Shown here: in pieces, positions 8,193 through 17,113 of the stretch
How the letters are laid out: each line of letters begins with the position of its first letter
How positions within the stretch are numbered: position 1 is the first letter of the stretch
NCBI GenBank assembly: GCA_020053105.1
Contig: JAGVNU010000028.1
Span: 1-64,000, forward strand
Length of the DNA: 64,000 nt
Direction: 5' to 3'
Origin: Thermodesulfovibrionia bacterium
GTDB taxonomy: Bacteria > Nitrospirota > Thermodesulfovibrionia > UBA6902
Program-made: the position numbers and the translations under genes
Notes under the pieces: generated by a model
Database searches by the model: none
What the model was told of the DNA's origin: nothing
Seen by the model: the letters and a program-made list of their open reading frames with translations, nothing else

Positions 8193-10175
8193 TTGTCTAT
8201 AAAAAATACAATATTAATATCACTTCTTTTTGTCTCATTAATTATAGGCATATTTATTATTGGTATTTTCTACTACGAAGTTGAGCATGCCGAGTCCATC
8301 GCGAAAAGAGAGGCAGGTGTAATTGCCAAAACAGTTACTTTTTTTGTTGAAGACATAGTCAAAGATACCAGCTCTTTAAGAGCTATGGGCGAGAGTTCTG
8401 AACTTCAGAATATCATCGTAAAGTTCAGGAATTTTGAAAAAAGAGATATAGCCATTGTTGACATGAACGAGAAGATAATTGCAGATGCAGTTCCTGAGGA
8501 GATAGGCACTGTTTTTTTGCATGATCCAAACAACGAAGTGGCCCATACTTTGAAAGACGGTCAAATCAGAACATTCACTGAGATCAGCAAGGCATATCCG
8601 CAAGGCATCAAACTATTGGCTTATCCTTTGGAACTGGAAAGCGGGAAACGCATAGGCGGAGTGATTCTGGAGTATACGCCATTATATAATGAGGTCATGA
8701 AATGGGGAAAAAGCCGTTTTTATAAGCTGATGGTTGTTTATGCAGGTGTCCTGTGCATTTTTATTGTGTTGGGATATCTGATTTCCAGAAAAATATACAC
8801 CCCTTTGATAGAGATAAATAATGCGGCGTTGAAGATTGCAGGGGGAGATATGGAAACCAGAGTGTCGTATGAATCATCCGACGAATTAGGTTTATTGGCA
8901 GATAGTTTTAACAGGATGACCGAAAACTTAAAAGAGTCCAGGGACAAGATACTGACTTCACATAAAAAACTTGAAGAGGAAATCATCGAGCGGAAGACCG
9001 TTGAAGAGCGGTTAAAGAAAGCAATTAATAAAATCGCCGATGAAGAGGCCAAGACAAAGTCTATCATTAAAGGACTTGGCGTCGGCATTATCATTCAGGA
9101 CCTCAATTATAAAATTCTATATGAAAACGAGCTGCAGCAAAAAAAGATAGGTAATCATATAGGCGAGTTTTGCTACGCGGCATATGAGGGCAAGGACCAT
9201 ATATGCGAAGACTGTCCGATGGTGCTGTCATTACAGGATGGGGGAATACACAGGACTGAAAGAAGGATTCCCACCGAGGAAGGTGATATCTACTATGAGC
9301 TTATCTCATCTGCCCTGTTAGATTCTGAAGGAAAGATAGGAGGGGGCATCAAGGTAGTGAAGGACATCACTGAACTCAGGCAGACGGCAGAGAAATTGAG
9401 GGAACACCGTGCACATCTTTTAGAGCTGGTTGAACAGCGTACTGCGGAGGCATTACAATCCGCACATCTTGCATCTATTGGAGAACTGGCTGCAGGCGTA
9501 GCTCATGAGATCAACAACCCGATAAACGGGGTAATTAATTATGCGCAGATACTGGCAGACAGAATGCTGAAAGGCTCAAAGGAAGAAGATATGGCGCGGC
9601 GGATATTAAAAGAAGGAAACCGCGTATCTGAAATTGTACACAGTCTCCTTACTTTTGCGAGACAAAATAAGGACAAAAAGTTGTCTGTCAATGTTAGTGA
9701 CATTTTATCTGAGACACTGACCCTGACTATGGCCCAGCTCCGTAAGGACAACATCCATCTGGACATAAATATGCCCGGAGACCTCCCGCTGGTCCTGGCG
9801 AACCCGCAGCAGTTGCAGCAGGTTTTTTTGAATATACTTAATAATGCAAGATACGCCTTGAATCAGAAGTATCCTAACCTGCATGAATATAAAAAGATCG
9901 AAATACGAGGCGATCTGAATGTTGCCATGCATGACACCCCGCATGTTCAGATTAGTTTTCTTGATTATGGGCCGGGAATTTCTTCTGACAATTTAAATAA
10001 AGTACTAAACCCGTTTTTTACTACAAAGCCGGCAGGGATCGGCACCGGTCTTGGCTTGAGTATAAGTGACGGCTTGATAAAAAACCATGGCGGCAGTCTC
10101 AAACTGGAGAGTAAAGAGGGAGAATTTACAGAGGTCATAATTGACCTGCCTGTTATTGAGAAAGATGAAACGTAA
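8193..10175 (+). CDS. Cache/HAMP/PAS sensor histidine kinase
   Basis: About 660 residues. A first membrane segment ('TILISLLFVSLIIGIFIIG') is followed by a roughly 150-residue extracytoplasmic Cache-like sensor, then a second membrane segment ('LMVVYAGVLCIFIVLGYLI'), HAMP, coiled coil, PAS domain with a C-x2-C ('CEDCPMV'), HisKA ('AAGVAHEINNPINGVINYAQ', phospho-acceptor His) and HATPase_c with 'GTGLGLSISDG'. A TTG at 8193 with AGGAAAAG upstream is preferred to the track's TTG at 8178, which lacks a ribosome site. Its stop overlaps the following response regulator by 11 bases. The signal is unknown. The 183-base gap upstream holds the inverted repeat TTGGAT-CAC-ATCCAA at 8084-8098. Confidence 0.88.
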   Translation: MSIKNTILISLLFVSLIIGIFIIGIFYYEVEHAESIAKREAGVIAKTVTFFVEDIVKDTSSLRAMGESSELQNIIVKFRNFEKRDIAIVDMNEKIIADAVPEEIGTVFLHDPNNEVAHTLKDGQIRTFTEISKAYPQGIKLLAYPLELESGKRIGGVILEYTPLYNEVMKWGKSRFYKLMVVYAGVLCIFIVLGYLISRKIYTPLIEINNAALKIAGGDMETRVSYESSDELGLLADSFNRMTENLKESRDKILTSHKKLEEEIIERKTVEERLKKAINKIADEEAKTKSIIKGLGVGIIIQDLNYKILYENELQQKKIGNHIGEFCYAAYEGKDHICEDCPMVLSLQDGGIHRTERRIPTEEGDIYYELISSALLDSEGKIGGGIKVVKDITELRQTAEKLREHRAHLLELVEQRTAEALQSAHLASIGELAAGVAHEINNPINGVINYAQILADRMLKGSKEEDMARRILKEGNRVSEIVHSLLTFARQNKDKKLSVNVSDILSETLTLTMAQLRKDNIHLDINMPGDLPLVLANPQQLQQVFLNILNNARYALNQKYPNLHEYKKIEIRGDLNVAMHDTPHVQISFLDYGPGISSDNLNKVLNPFFTTKPAGIGTGLGLSISDGLIKNHGGSLKLESKEGEFTEVIIDLPVIEKDET

Positions 10176-10530
10176 AGCAAATATCCTGGTAGTTGATGAC
10201 GAAGAGTGCATAAGGAATACATTCGGGATCTTTTTGGCGGATGAGGGACATGATGCTACAACTGCCTGTAATTACAGGGAAGGACTGGCTGCGCTTGATC
10301 AGAAGGAATTTAATCTTATAATTGTTGATATCATACTGGGAGATGGATCAGGACTTGATCTTGTCCCGGAGATCAAAAAGAGGGGCATGAATTGCAAGGT
10401 CATTATTATCACAGGAGCGCCTTCTGATGAGTCCGCTTCGTATGCTTTAAAGGAAGGTATTTTTAAATATATCCCCAAGCCGGTCCGCAAAGACGAACTG
10501 CTGCGTGTAGTCAATAGTGCCTTGAGTTAA
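10165..10530 (+). CDS. Single-domain response regulator
   Basis: 121 residues containing only a receiver domain: acidic pair 'VDDEE', phospho-acceptor Asp in 'LIIVDIILGDGSG', conserved Thr in 'IIITGAP' and Lys in 'YIPKPVRK'. There is no output domain, so it probably acts by protein contact or as an intermediate in a phosphorelay. The ATG at 10165 lies inside the end of the kinase gene (11-base overlap), showing translational coupling and a kinase-regulator pair. The track's start at 10141 is an upstream in-frame codon within the kinase gene. Confidence 0.88.
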   Translation: MKRKANILVVDDEECIRNTFGIFLADEGHDATTACNYREGLAALDQKEFNLIIVDIILGDGSGLDLVPEIKKRGMNCKVIIITGAPSDESASYALKEGIFKYIPKPVRKDELLRVVNSALS

Positions 10531-10584
10531 TCCTGGACAAGCCGGAAGACGAAAGAGTTCGCTGACAATACTATACTGGAATAA

Positions 10585-12114
10585 TCAGCCATGCCGCATC
10601 ACAAAAAAAGGCGCGTGGTTGGACGTGAATACAGGAGGGTCTTTCTGTAATATCGCTGAGACAGCCGGATGCCTTTTGAATTCATTATCCAGAAAATGCC
10701 TTACATTTTTTCTGCCCCAGCCATTGGGATGGACAAAATCGGTATAGAGAGAGAGGTCCCCTTCATAAAAACGGCTGGTCTTGTATCCGGCCACCTCCGG
10801 CCCGCAAACAGGCATGTTAAAGAGCGCGATATTCAGGAACCCGATTTCATCTTTATGCCGGAGAGTAAACTCAAGTGTGTTTCTGGCTTCGGTCAACGAC
10901 TCCGGCGGCGTGCCGAAGAGTAAATAGACATAGGTCGCTATCCCCGCCTTTTTCAAAGTCTTTAATACAAGGGATGCGGTTTCAAGGTCAATCCCTTTCT
11001 GCATTTTATCAAGGACAGCCTGGTCGCCGGATTCGAGACCGAGCTTCAGCATGACACAGCCGGAGTCTTTCAGTGCCTTACAAAATTCCAAATCCGTCAA
11101 AAGTTTGCTGACCCTGGCAAAGCCGTACCACGGAACTCCCGGAGGATCTGCGGCCAGTCTTTTTAACAGCGTCGCGCTTATGGCATTGTCCAGCAGATGA
11201 ACAAGGGAAGGCCGTATGTTCGTTGCGAGCTTATTGAGATCATCCATTACCCTGTCAGCCGGAAGAGGAATGTATGGATTGTCCTCAGCCATTTCAGGAC
11301 AGAAAGAGCACCTGTTCCAGTAGCATCCGCCTGAGGCGCTGTATGGGAGTATCCGCCCCGGAGAGAGGTAATCATTCAAAGGTAATGAATCATACGACGG
11401 AGTGTAATGTATTTTATTGGCATTATCGATACCCGCAATTGAGAGAAGCTGCTGTTCACCCGGCCCTGCTATCATGGTGTCGATGAGGCCGGTGAACGGG
11501 TCCTTCCAGTCCGCGTTTTTCATCCACGAAGTGATGAGACCCCCGCCGAGGATTATTTTTATCCCGGGAAAGTTCTGCCTGATAAAGCCGATCATTGCAA
11601 AAGCGGTCAGCGCCTGACTTAAATAATTGAGGGAAAACCCGGCGACAGAAGGTCCATCTTTTTCAATCAGGTCCCTGAGTCGTTTTGAGAAGTACGGGTA
11701 AAAGGGATTGATCTCAGTTCGTTCAGCCGCCTGAATAAGGTCAGCGCTCCGCAAGGGAGAAAGCGTACTGTCTTTATAATTTGCGAGTCCGATGATTACT
11801 TCGCTTTCAACCGACTTCTCTATCGCATGGTCCAGATCAATTACTGCGCGTTTGTAGCGGTCGATATTAAGATATGTCTGCCGGCTTCTCAGAGAGGTGT
11901 TATTGCCGGACGCGTTACGGAAGGCCCGGCTTGTCCATCTGTCGGATGATGTCCCGGGCAGCGGTTTAGAGAGGTGAATCAGATAAAGAAGCCCTTCCAG
12001 ATTTGCATCCAGAATGCGGTGACTTATTCCACGACTGGTGAGCGCGCCTGAAAGCCTTGCTATGCCTGCGGGGGGCTCAGAGGGTTTTGCAACCGGAGGG
12101 TGAATGAGTATCAT
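10585..12114 (-). CDS. B12-binding-type radical SAM protein
   Basis: 509 residues. The N-terminal third resembles a cobalamin-binding-type Rossmann domain ('PSVAGFSLNYLSQALTAFAMIGFI', 'ILGGGLITSW'). The radical SAM core follows with the cluster motif C-x3-C-x2-C in 'GGCYWNRCSFCPE' (about residue 265), then an Elp3-type barrel ('LKLGLESGDQAVLDKMQKG'). It would cleave S-adenosylmethionine at a 4Fe-4S cluster; the substrate cannot be told. No obvious partner genes are adjacent; the neighbours are a nucleotidyltransferase and a histidine kinase system on the other strand. Confidence 0.82.
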   Translation of the reverse strand: MILIHPPVAKPSEPPAGIARLSGALTSRGISHRILDANLEGLLYLIHLSKPLPGTSSDRWTSRAFRNASGNNTSLRSRQTYLNIDRYKRAVIDLDHAIEKSVESEVIIGLANYKDSTLSPLRSADLIQAAERTEINPFYPYFSKRLRDLIEKDGPSVAGFSLNYLSQALTAFAMIGFIRQNFPGIKIILGGGLITSWMKNADWKDPFTGLIDTMIAGPGEQQLLSIAGIDNANKIHYTPSYDSLPLNDYLSPGRILPYSASGGCYWNRCSFCPEMAEDNPYIPLPADRVMDDLNKLATNIRPSLVHLLDNAISATLLKRLAADPPGVPWYGFARVSKLLTDLEFCKALKDSGCVMLKLGLESGDQAVLDKMQKGIDLETASLVLKTLKKAGIATYVYLLFGTPPESLTEARNTLEFTLRHKDEIGFLNIALFNMPVCGPEVAGYKTSRFYEGDLSLYTDFVHPNGWGRKNVRHFLDNEFKRHPAVSAILQKDPPVFTSNHAPFFVMRHG

Positions 12115-12170
12115 TAATAAGTACTCTTTAATCTATCTTGCTGCCTTGATAATATCGGTGATAACTGAGA

Positions 12171-12482
12171 TCACGCTGAGGCATAGACAACCTCTGCAGA
12201 ATCGAGTATCTCCTTACGGCGGATGTGATTACGGCTCCGTTCGATCCCGCGTTTGCTTACGAGATCGATATTACGTCCGAAGATAGTCGTCAACTCATCC
12301 TGCATTTCAACATGATCCATAAGACTCCATCGTGCATCAGGAGCAAAAGTCACCAGAACATCAATATCACTATTAGACGTAAAGTCTTCACGCAATACTG
12401 AGCCGAAAAGCGCGAATTCGGTAATCTTCCAGCGTGTGCAGAAACCTGTGATTATTTCTTCTGGAATATTAAGCCTTACCAT
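12171..12482 (-). CDS. Orphan MNT-type nucleotidyltransferase (MntA/DUF4062-like antitoxin family)
   Basis: 103-residue minimal nucleotidyltransferase of the polymerase-beta superfamily. The catalytic signature GS-x10-DxD is intact ('FGSVLREDFTSNSDIDVLV'). Such proteins normally serve as the antitoxin of HEPN/MNT modules, AMPylating a HepT toxin encoded next door. No HEPN gene is adjacent: the downstream neighbour is the radical SAM gene. AAGGAGG lies seven bases before the ATG. A HepT-like protein lies at 18965-19402, too far away and on the other strand to be an operon partner. Confidence 0.85.
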   Translation of the reverse strand: MVRLNIPEEIITGFCTRWKITEFALFGSVLREDFTSNSDIDVLVTFAPDARWSLMDHVEMQDELTTIFGRNIDLVSKRGIERSRNHIRRKEILDSAEVVYASA

Positions 12483-12546
12483 GCGTATTCCTCCTTAATA
12501 TGCATCATTATACAATATATACAAAATGGCCTGATATTATAAACTA

Positions 12547-14025
12547 TCAACCGTTCTTATCAATAAACGCGTCCCGCATTAATTTGCTCTGTCTCTCAAA
12601 CGCCTGTCTCGGGTTCTTGGGGTCTTTCATGAGGGAAATTTCCTGTGTGATTAATCGCGCGAGGTTCAGAACATGTGTATCTATTTTCGCTGATTCTCTT
12701 TTGTAGAGCGGATGGTCTCTATTTAAATAAATCGTTGTTTCCTCTGAAAACACCTCTGCCCCGTCTTCTCCGAAGCCGTCCACACATATAGAGACGCCTA
12801 TGTCTCCGAATTTCATTCTCTTGATAACAGCATTAGGCGTCAGTTGTTTCACCTTCGGTTTTTTCTTTCTCTTCTTCTTCGGTTCTGCTGCTTTTGCGGC
12901 TTGATCTTCCGGAACGGTTTGTACGGCCTGAACAGCTTCTTTAGTCATACCAGCCGCGCCGCCTATGCCCTTTGTTTCATCTCCGGCAGGAAACGCCCCA
13001 AACGGCGACAGATCGGGATTTGCCGCCAATGCCTTATATATTTTCTGTAAGGCCTCTTTTAAGGCACGGCTGACTTTTCTCCCTTCTTTTTTGCCTGACA
13101 GCTTCTGAAGGATATTCTTTACATCTCCTGTGACCCTCTCCATGACTTTTCTAAATGCTTCGTACTCCGGAGAGTCTTTTATGAAACCGGTCCTGTCGCT
13201 GGTTATCGGGAGAAAGTCCGCGTTAGCCTCCCCGGCTATCCGCGCCATGGCCTTACCCCATGTCTCCATACCGAAGAATTCACGTCTTACGGTCACCTGT
13301 TTTACTTTTATCTCTATTCCCAGGTCCTTGACCGACGAGGCTGTTTCGGGAAGTATGATCACTTCGCCTGAGACAGGGCCGAACGGAGTTCCTTCAAGGA
13401 AAGGGATTTTGTGACCTGAAAGGCTTCTTGGTGTGATAGAGTGTCCATTGAGCCTTACCCTGAAATGAGGCGCCTTGAGCGGAGTGCCCTCGGTTATTCT
13501 GGCTTCAATGTCTTTGGGATTAAACTTTTTATTCAGACCTGCAAGTATAACTGTTGTACCATTCGTCTTCCTGAAATCAGGGGGCAGGATCTCAAGCGGA
13601 AGCTGCCATAGCCCCGTTGCCTTTTCCCATTCTTCCTTGTCAAAGGTGACCCTTCCGACAAAATCTCTGTTCTTTGTTATTACCTCAAATCTTTTGGCTG
13701 CCGAGAGGGTGGCGAATTTTCCGATGCCGAACTGTCCTATCCTGTCCCTCCCATAGACAGGAGATTTCGGCGAATGGAGTTTTTGCTGCGAGCCGATATT
13801 GAAATACTGTTTGAGACCGTCCCTGTCCATGCCGCTTCCGTTGTCGCTGATTTCGATAATGTCCTCGCCGACGATAATCTCCACCAGAGCCGCGTCAGCA
13901 TCATAGGCGTTGTTCACGATTTCTCGCACAAATTCTATGCTTTCAGTATAAAGCCTCTCGCCGATAGTGATGATGTGGCTTTTGTCGATTGTTACGTTGA
14001 TAAATTCGTTGCTGTTTGTGTCCAT
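12547..14025 (-). CDS. GHKL/HSP90-like ATPase domain protein
   Basis: 492 residues. The N-terminal 200 form an HSP90/MutL-type GHKL ATP-binding domain: 'FVREIVNNAYDADA' (N-box), 'ISDNGSGMD' (DxGxG), 'GQFGIGKFATLS' (G2 box). A middle transducer-like region follows ('DFLPITSDRTGFIKDSPEY'), then a Lys/Ala-rich linker ('EPKKKRKKKPKVK') and a C-terminal domain of about 90 residues not recognised. It is related to the broad HSP90-like ATPase family found as stand-alone genes and in defence contexts; no function is assigned. It is divergent from alaS across a 71-base gap. Confidence 0.7.
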   Translation of the reverse strand: MDTNSNEFINVTIDKSHIITIGERLYTESIEFVREIVNNAYDADAALVEIIVGEDIIEISDNGSGMDRDGLKQYFNIGSQQKLHSPKSPVYGRDRIGQFGIGKFATLSAAKRFEVITKNRDFVGRVTFDKEEWEKATGLWQLPLEILPPDFRKTNGTTVILAGLNKKFNPKDIEARITEGTPLKAPHFRVRLNGHSITPRSLSGHKIPFLEGTPFGPVSGEVIILPETASSVKDLGIEIKVKQVTVRREFFGMETWGKAMARIAGEANADFLPITSDRTGFIKDSPEYEAFRKVMERVTGDVKNILQKLSGKKEGRKVSRALKEALQKIYKALAANPDLSPFGAFPAGDETKGIGGAAGMTKEAVQAVQTVPEDQAAKAAEPKKKRKKKPKVKQLTPNAVIKRMKFGDIGVSICVDGFGEDGAEVFSEETTIYLNRDHPLYKRESAKIDTHVLNLARLITQEISLMKDPKNPRQAFERQSKLMRDAFIDKNG

Positions 14026-14096
14026 ATTTATTAATATATTTGGGTCTTCTGATATAATACACGATCATTAGACGAAGCTTCATTATTTAATGCGAT

Positions 14097-16724
14097 ATGG
14101 AAAGTAAACAGATAAGACAACTGTTCCTGGACTTTTTCAGGGAGAAGGGGCATGAGGTCCTTCCGAGCTCGCAGCTTCTCCCGAAAAACGACCCGACCCT
14201 CCTTTTTACCAACGCGGGGATGGTCCAGTTTAAATCGGTTTTTTTAGGTGAAGAGGAACTCCCGTTTAAAAGGGCGACAACAGTGCAGAAGTGTCTCAGG
14301 GCCGGCGGCAAGCACAATGACCTTGAGAATGTGGGCAGGACTGCGCGGCACCACACATTCTTTGAGATGCTCGGCAATTTTTCTTTTGGCGATTATTTTA
14401 AGAAAGAAGCGACTCAATGGGCATGGGAGTTTCTGACCGAACGCATAAAACTTCCTGCTGATAAACTCTATGTGACTGTTTATGAAAAAGATGATGAGGC
14501 TGCGGAGATATGGAAAAGGGACATAGGCGTTTCTGCTGACCGGATTTACCGGCTTGGGGAGAAAGACAATTTCTGGCAGATGGGCGATACCGGCCCGTGC
14601 GGACCATGTTCTGAAATACTTATAGACCAGGGGCCTGAGATGGGCTGCGGCAAGTCTACATGCACGGTGGGATGCGACTGCGACCGGTATCTTGAGATAT
14701 GGAACCTTGTGTTCATGCAGTATAACAGGAACGCGGCCGGAGAACTTACCCCTCTGCCCAAACCCAGCATTGATACCGGGATGGGGCTTGAGCGGCTTTC
14801 GGCAGTGCTTCAGGGCAAGGTAAATAATTTTGACTCTGACCTGTTTATGCCCGTCATCAGGAAGGTCGAAGAGATTTCCGGGAAAAAGTACCATGCGGAT
14901 TCTGCCACTAATGTCTCCATGCGGGTCATAGCCGACCATATCAGGTCTGCGGCTTTTGTCCTTTCAGAAGGATTGACGCCTTCTAATGAAGGCAGGGGAT
15001 ATGTGCTGAGACGGATTATAAGGCGGGCAGCGAGACACGGGTTCATGCTCGGTATTGAGGGGCCCTTCCTTTATAAAGTGCTTGAAGCGGTATATGAGAT
15101 AATGTCAGGGTCTTATCCTGAATTGCTTGAGGGCACGGAAAACAGCAAAAAGGTGCTTAAGTTTGAAGAGGAGAGGTTTGCGCATACCCTTAATTCCGGC
15201 GTCACGATATTAGACAAGCTTATTGCTGAAGTTAAATCCTCAGGGAAAGATACAATACCAGGCGCTGAACTGTTTAAGCTTTATGATACATTCGGCTTCC
15301 CGCTGGACCTTGCCCAGGACATTGCAAATGATAACGATCTTCTTATAGATCATAAAGGCTTTAATGATGAAATGGAGCTTCAGAAGACCCGTGCCAGGGC
15401 CTCATGGGTCGGCGCGGAAGAAGAAGTTCCGGCGGTTTATAAGAAGATAAAAGACATCCTGAAGGCAACAAAATTCCTCGGTTATGAGACGCTGCAGTCT
15501 GATTGTATTGTCAGCGGAATCATAAAGGACAATTCCCTCGTTGAAGAGGCGCATGAAGGCGAAGAAGTGGAAGTGGCGCTGGACGTCACTCCATTTTATG
15601 CAGAATCAGGCGGCCAGATCGGCGATACAGGAGTCATCAGAGCTGATAATGTAAAGATAGAAGTCAGGCATACAAGGAAGATCAGCGATATAGTGCTTCA
15701 TACAGGGACAGTGAAAAGAGGAACGCTTCGCAGCGGGATGGCAGCCCGCGCATCGGTTGAAGAGGAAAGAAGAAAGGCCGTTATGCGCAACCATACTGCC
15801 ACTCACCTGCTGCAGGCCGCGTTAAGGGAAGCGCTTGGAGACCACATCAAACAGGCCGGTTCACTGGTTGCCCATGACAGGTTGAGGTTTGACTTCACGC
15901 ATTTCTTTGCAATGGATGATCATGAGATAAGCGAGGTTGAAGAAATCGTCAATGAAAAGATCATCGGCAACCTCCCTGTTGAGGTGAAGGAAACGTCTCT
16001 TGACGATGCCATCTCCAAAGGCGTGACCGCATTGTTCGGAGAGAAGTATGGAAATAAGGTAAGAGTTGTAAGGGCAGGGGATTTTTCCGCTGAACTGTGC
16101 GGCGGCACCCACTGCAGAGCTACAGGGGACATCGGGCCTTTCAAGATCATATCCGAGGGAAGCGTCGCATCAGGCGTCAGACGCATTGAGGCCATCACAG
16201 GGTTCTCAACCCTTGAATACAATAAGGCCAGGGAGGCCGAGCTTAGGAAGGCCGCTGCCCTGCTTAAAGTAAATGACCTGAAAGTTTCAGAACGGGTGGA
16301 AAAAGTGCTGGGGGACCTGAGGCAGCATGAAAAAGAGCTTGATAAAATTAAACATAAAGCGGTAACGCACGGCGTTGATGCCATAATGGAAAAAATAGCC
16401 GTGATTAACAATGTCAAGGTGCTGGCCCATAAAGCGGAAGGCCTGGACATAAAATCTTTAAGAGGCCTTGCCGATTCGTTAAAGGACAAAATGGGTTCCG
16501 GCGTTATAGTCATTGGATCGGCGGTGGATGGGCAGGCTTATTACGTTTCAGCTGTGACAAAGGACCTCGTTTCGCGCCTTAATGCAGGAGAAATATTAAA
16601 GGCTGTTACCGGAGGGAAAGGCGGCGGAAGACCGGACATGGCGCAGGGCGGAACCAGCGATGCGGAGGGAATTGACAGGGCGTTATCTTCCGTGTCTGAT
16701 ATAATTAAAGATAAGATGAAGTAA
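14097..16724 (+). CDS. alaS: Alanine--tRNA ligase
   Basis: 875 residues, full length for AlaS, which charges tRNA-Ala and edits mis-activated serine/glycine. Class II core: 'MESKQIRQLFLDFFREKGHEVLPSSQLLPKNDP' region and motif 2 'RAGGKHNDLENVGR'. The editing domain carries the zinc-site motifs 'HTATHLL' and 'CGGTHC'. A C-terminal DHHA1 domain ends in 'GKGGGRPDMAQGG'. An internal 'GCGKSTCTVGCDCDR' cysteine-rich insert is the zinc-binding loop seen in some AlaS. A TATAAT at 14053-14058 in the divergent gap may serve as its -10 element; the -35 is weak. Confidence 0.97.
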   Translation: MESKQIRQLFLDFFREKGHEVLPSSQLLPKNDPTLLFTNAGMVQFKSVFLGEEELPFKRATTVQKCLRAGGKHNDLENVGRTARHHTFFEMLGNFSFGDYFKKEATQWAWEFLTERIKLPADKLYVTVYEKDDEAAEIWKRDIGVSADRIYRLGEKDNFWQMGDTGPCGPCSEILIDQGPEMGCGKSTCTVGCDCDRYLEIWNLVFMQYNRNAAGELTPLPKPSIDTGMGLERLSAVLQGKVNNFDSDLFMPVIRKVEEISGKKYHADSATNVSMRVIADHIRSAAFVLSEGLTPSNEGRGYVLRRIIRRAARHGFMLGIEGPFLYKVLEAVYEIMSGSYPELLEGTENSKKVLKFEEERFAHTLNSGVTILDKLIAEVKSSGKDTIPGAELFKLYDTFGFPLDLAQDIANDNDLLIDHKGFNDEMELQKTRARASWVGAEEEVPAVYKKIKDILKATKFLGYETLQSDCIVSGIIKDNSLVEEAHEGEEVEVALDVTPFYAESGGQIGDTGVIRADNVKIEVRHTRKISDIVLHTGTVKRGTLRSGMAARASVEEERRKAVMRNHTATHLLQAALREALGDHIKQAGSLVAHDRLRFDFTHFFAMDDHEISEVEEIVNEKIIGNLPVEVKETSLDDAISKGVTALFGEKYGNKVRVVRAGDFSAELCGGTHCRATGDIGPFKIISEGSVASGVRRIEAITGFSTLEYNKAREAELRKAAALLKVNDLKVSERVEKVLGDLRQHEKELDKIKHKAVTHGVDAIMEKIAVINNVKVLAHKAEGLDIKSLRGLADSLKDKMGSGVIVIGSAVDGQAYYVSAVTKDLVSRLNAGEILKAVTGGKGGGRPDMAQGGTSDAEGIDRALSSVSDIIKDKMK

Positions 16725-16786
16725 TTTAAATTATTGTTTCTGTAAATTTTATTAATCGATTTAGCAGATAGAAGAGGAGGGGTATC

Positions 16787-17107
16787 ATGACTATCAACGA
16801 AATCATTCACAAGGCCTTAATGGTGGGCATCGGCGTGCCGGAGAAGATCAACGAACTTGTTGACGAACTTGTTAAAAAGGGTGAATTGAGTGAGAGTCAG
16901 GGCGCCAAACTTATTAAAGAGTACTCAGAGAAGATGTCGAAATCAGGGGATGACATCAGCAAGGGTGTAGCCGAGATAATCAATAAGGCGCTTGAAAAGA
17001 TGAATATCCCAACGAGAGACGAAGTAGAGAAACTGAGCAGAAAGCTCACTGCCCTTTCCGCACGTATCAAGAAACTTGAAGAATCGTCCCCGGACAGGGA
17101 GTCATAA
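16787..17107 (+). CDS. Phasin-like coiled-coil protein
   Basis: 106 residues, almost all charged helix. It resembles the phasin/PhaF-type family often found beside ubiB in related bacteria ('IHKALMVGIGVPEKINELVDELVKKGEL', later 'LSRKLTALSARIKKLEE' heptads). Phasins coat polyhydroxyalkanoate granules, but no PHA synthase was seen here, so the role is uncertain; it may be a structural or membrane-associated partner of the UbiB-like kinase encoded 6 bases downstream. ATG start with GAGGAGG upstream. Confidence 0.7.
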   Translation: MTINEIIHKALMVGIGVPEKINELVDELVKKGELSESQGAKLIKEYSEKMSKSGDDISKGVAEIINKALEKMNIPTRDEVEKLSRKLTALSARIKKLEESSPDRES

Positions 17108-17113
17108 GATCCT

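Noticed and set aside
14244-14939. 231-aa minus-strand ORF inside alaS
   Set aside because: Antisense shadow; no start signal and alaS is complete on the plus strand.
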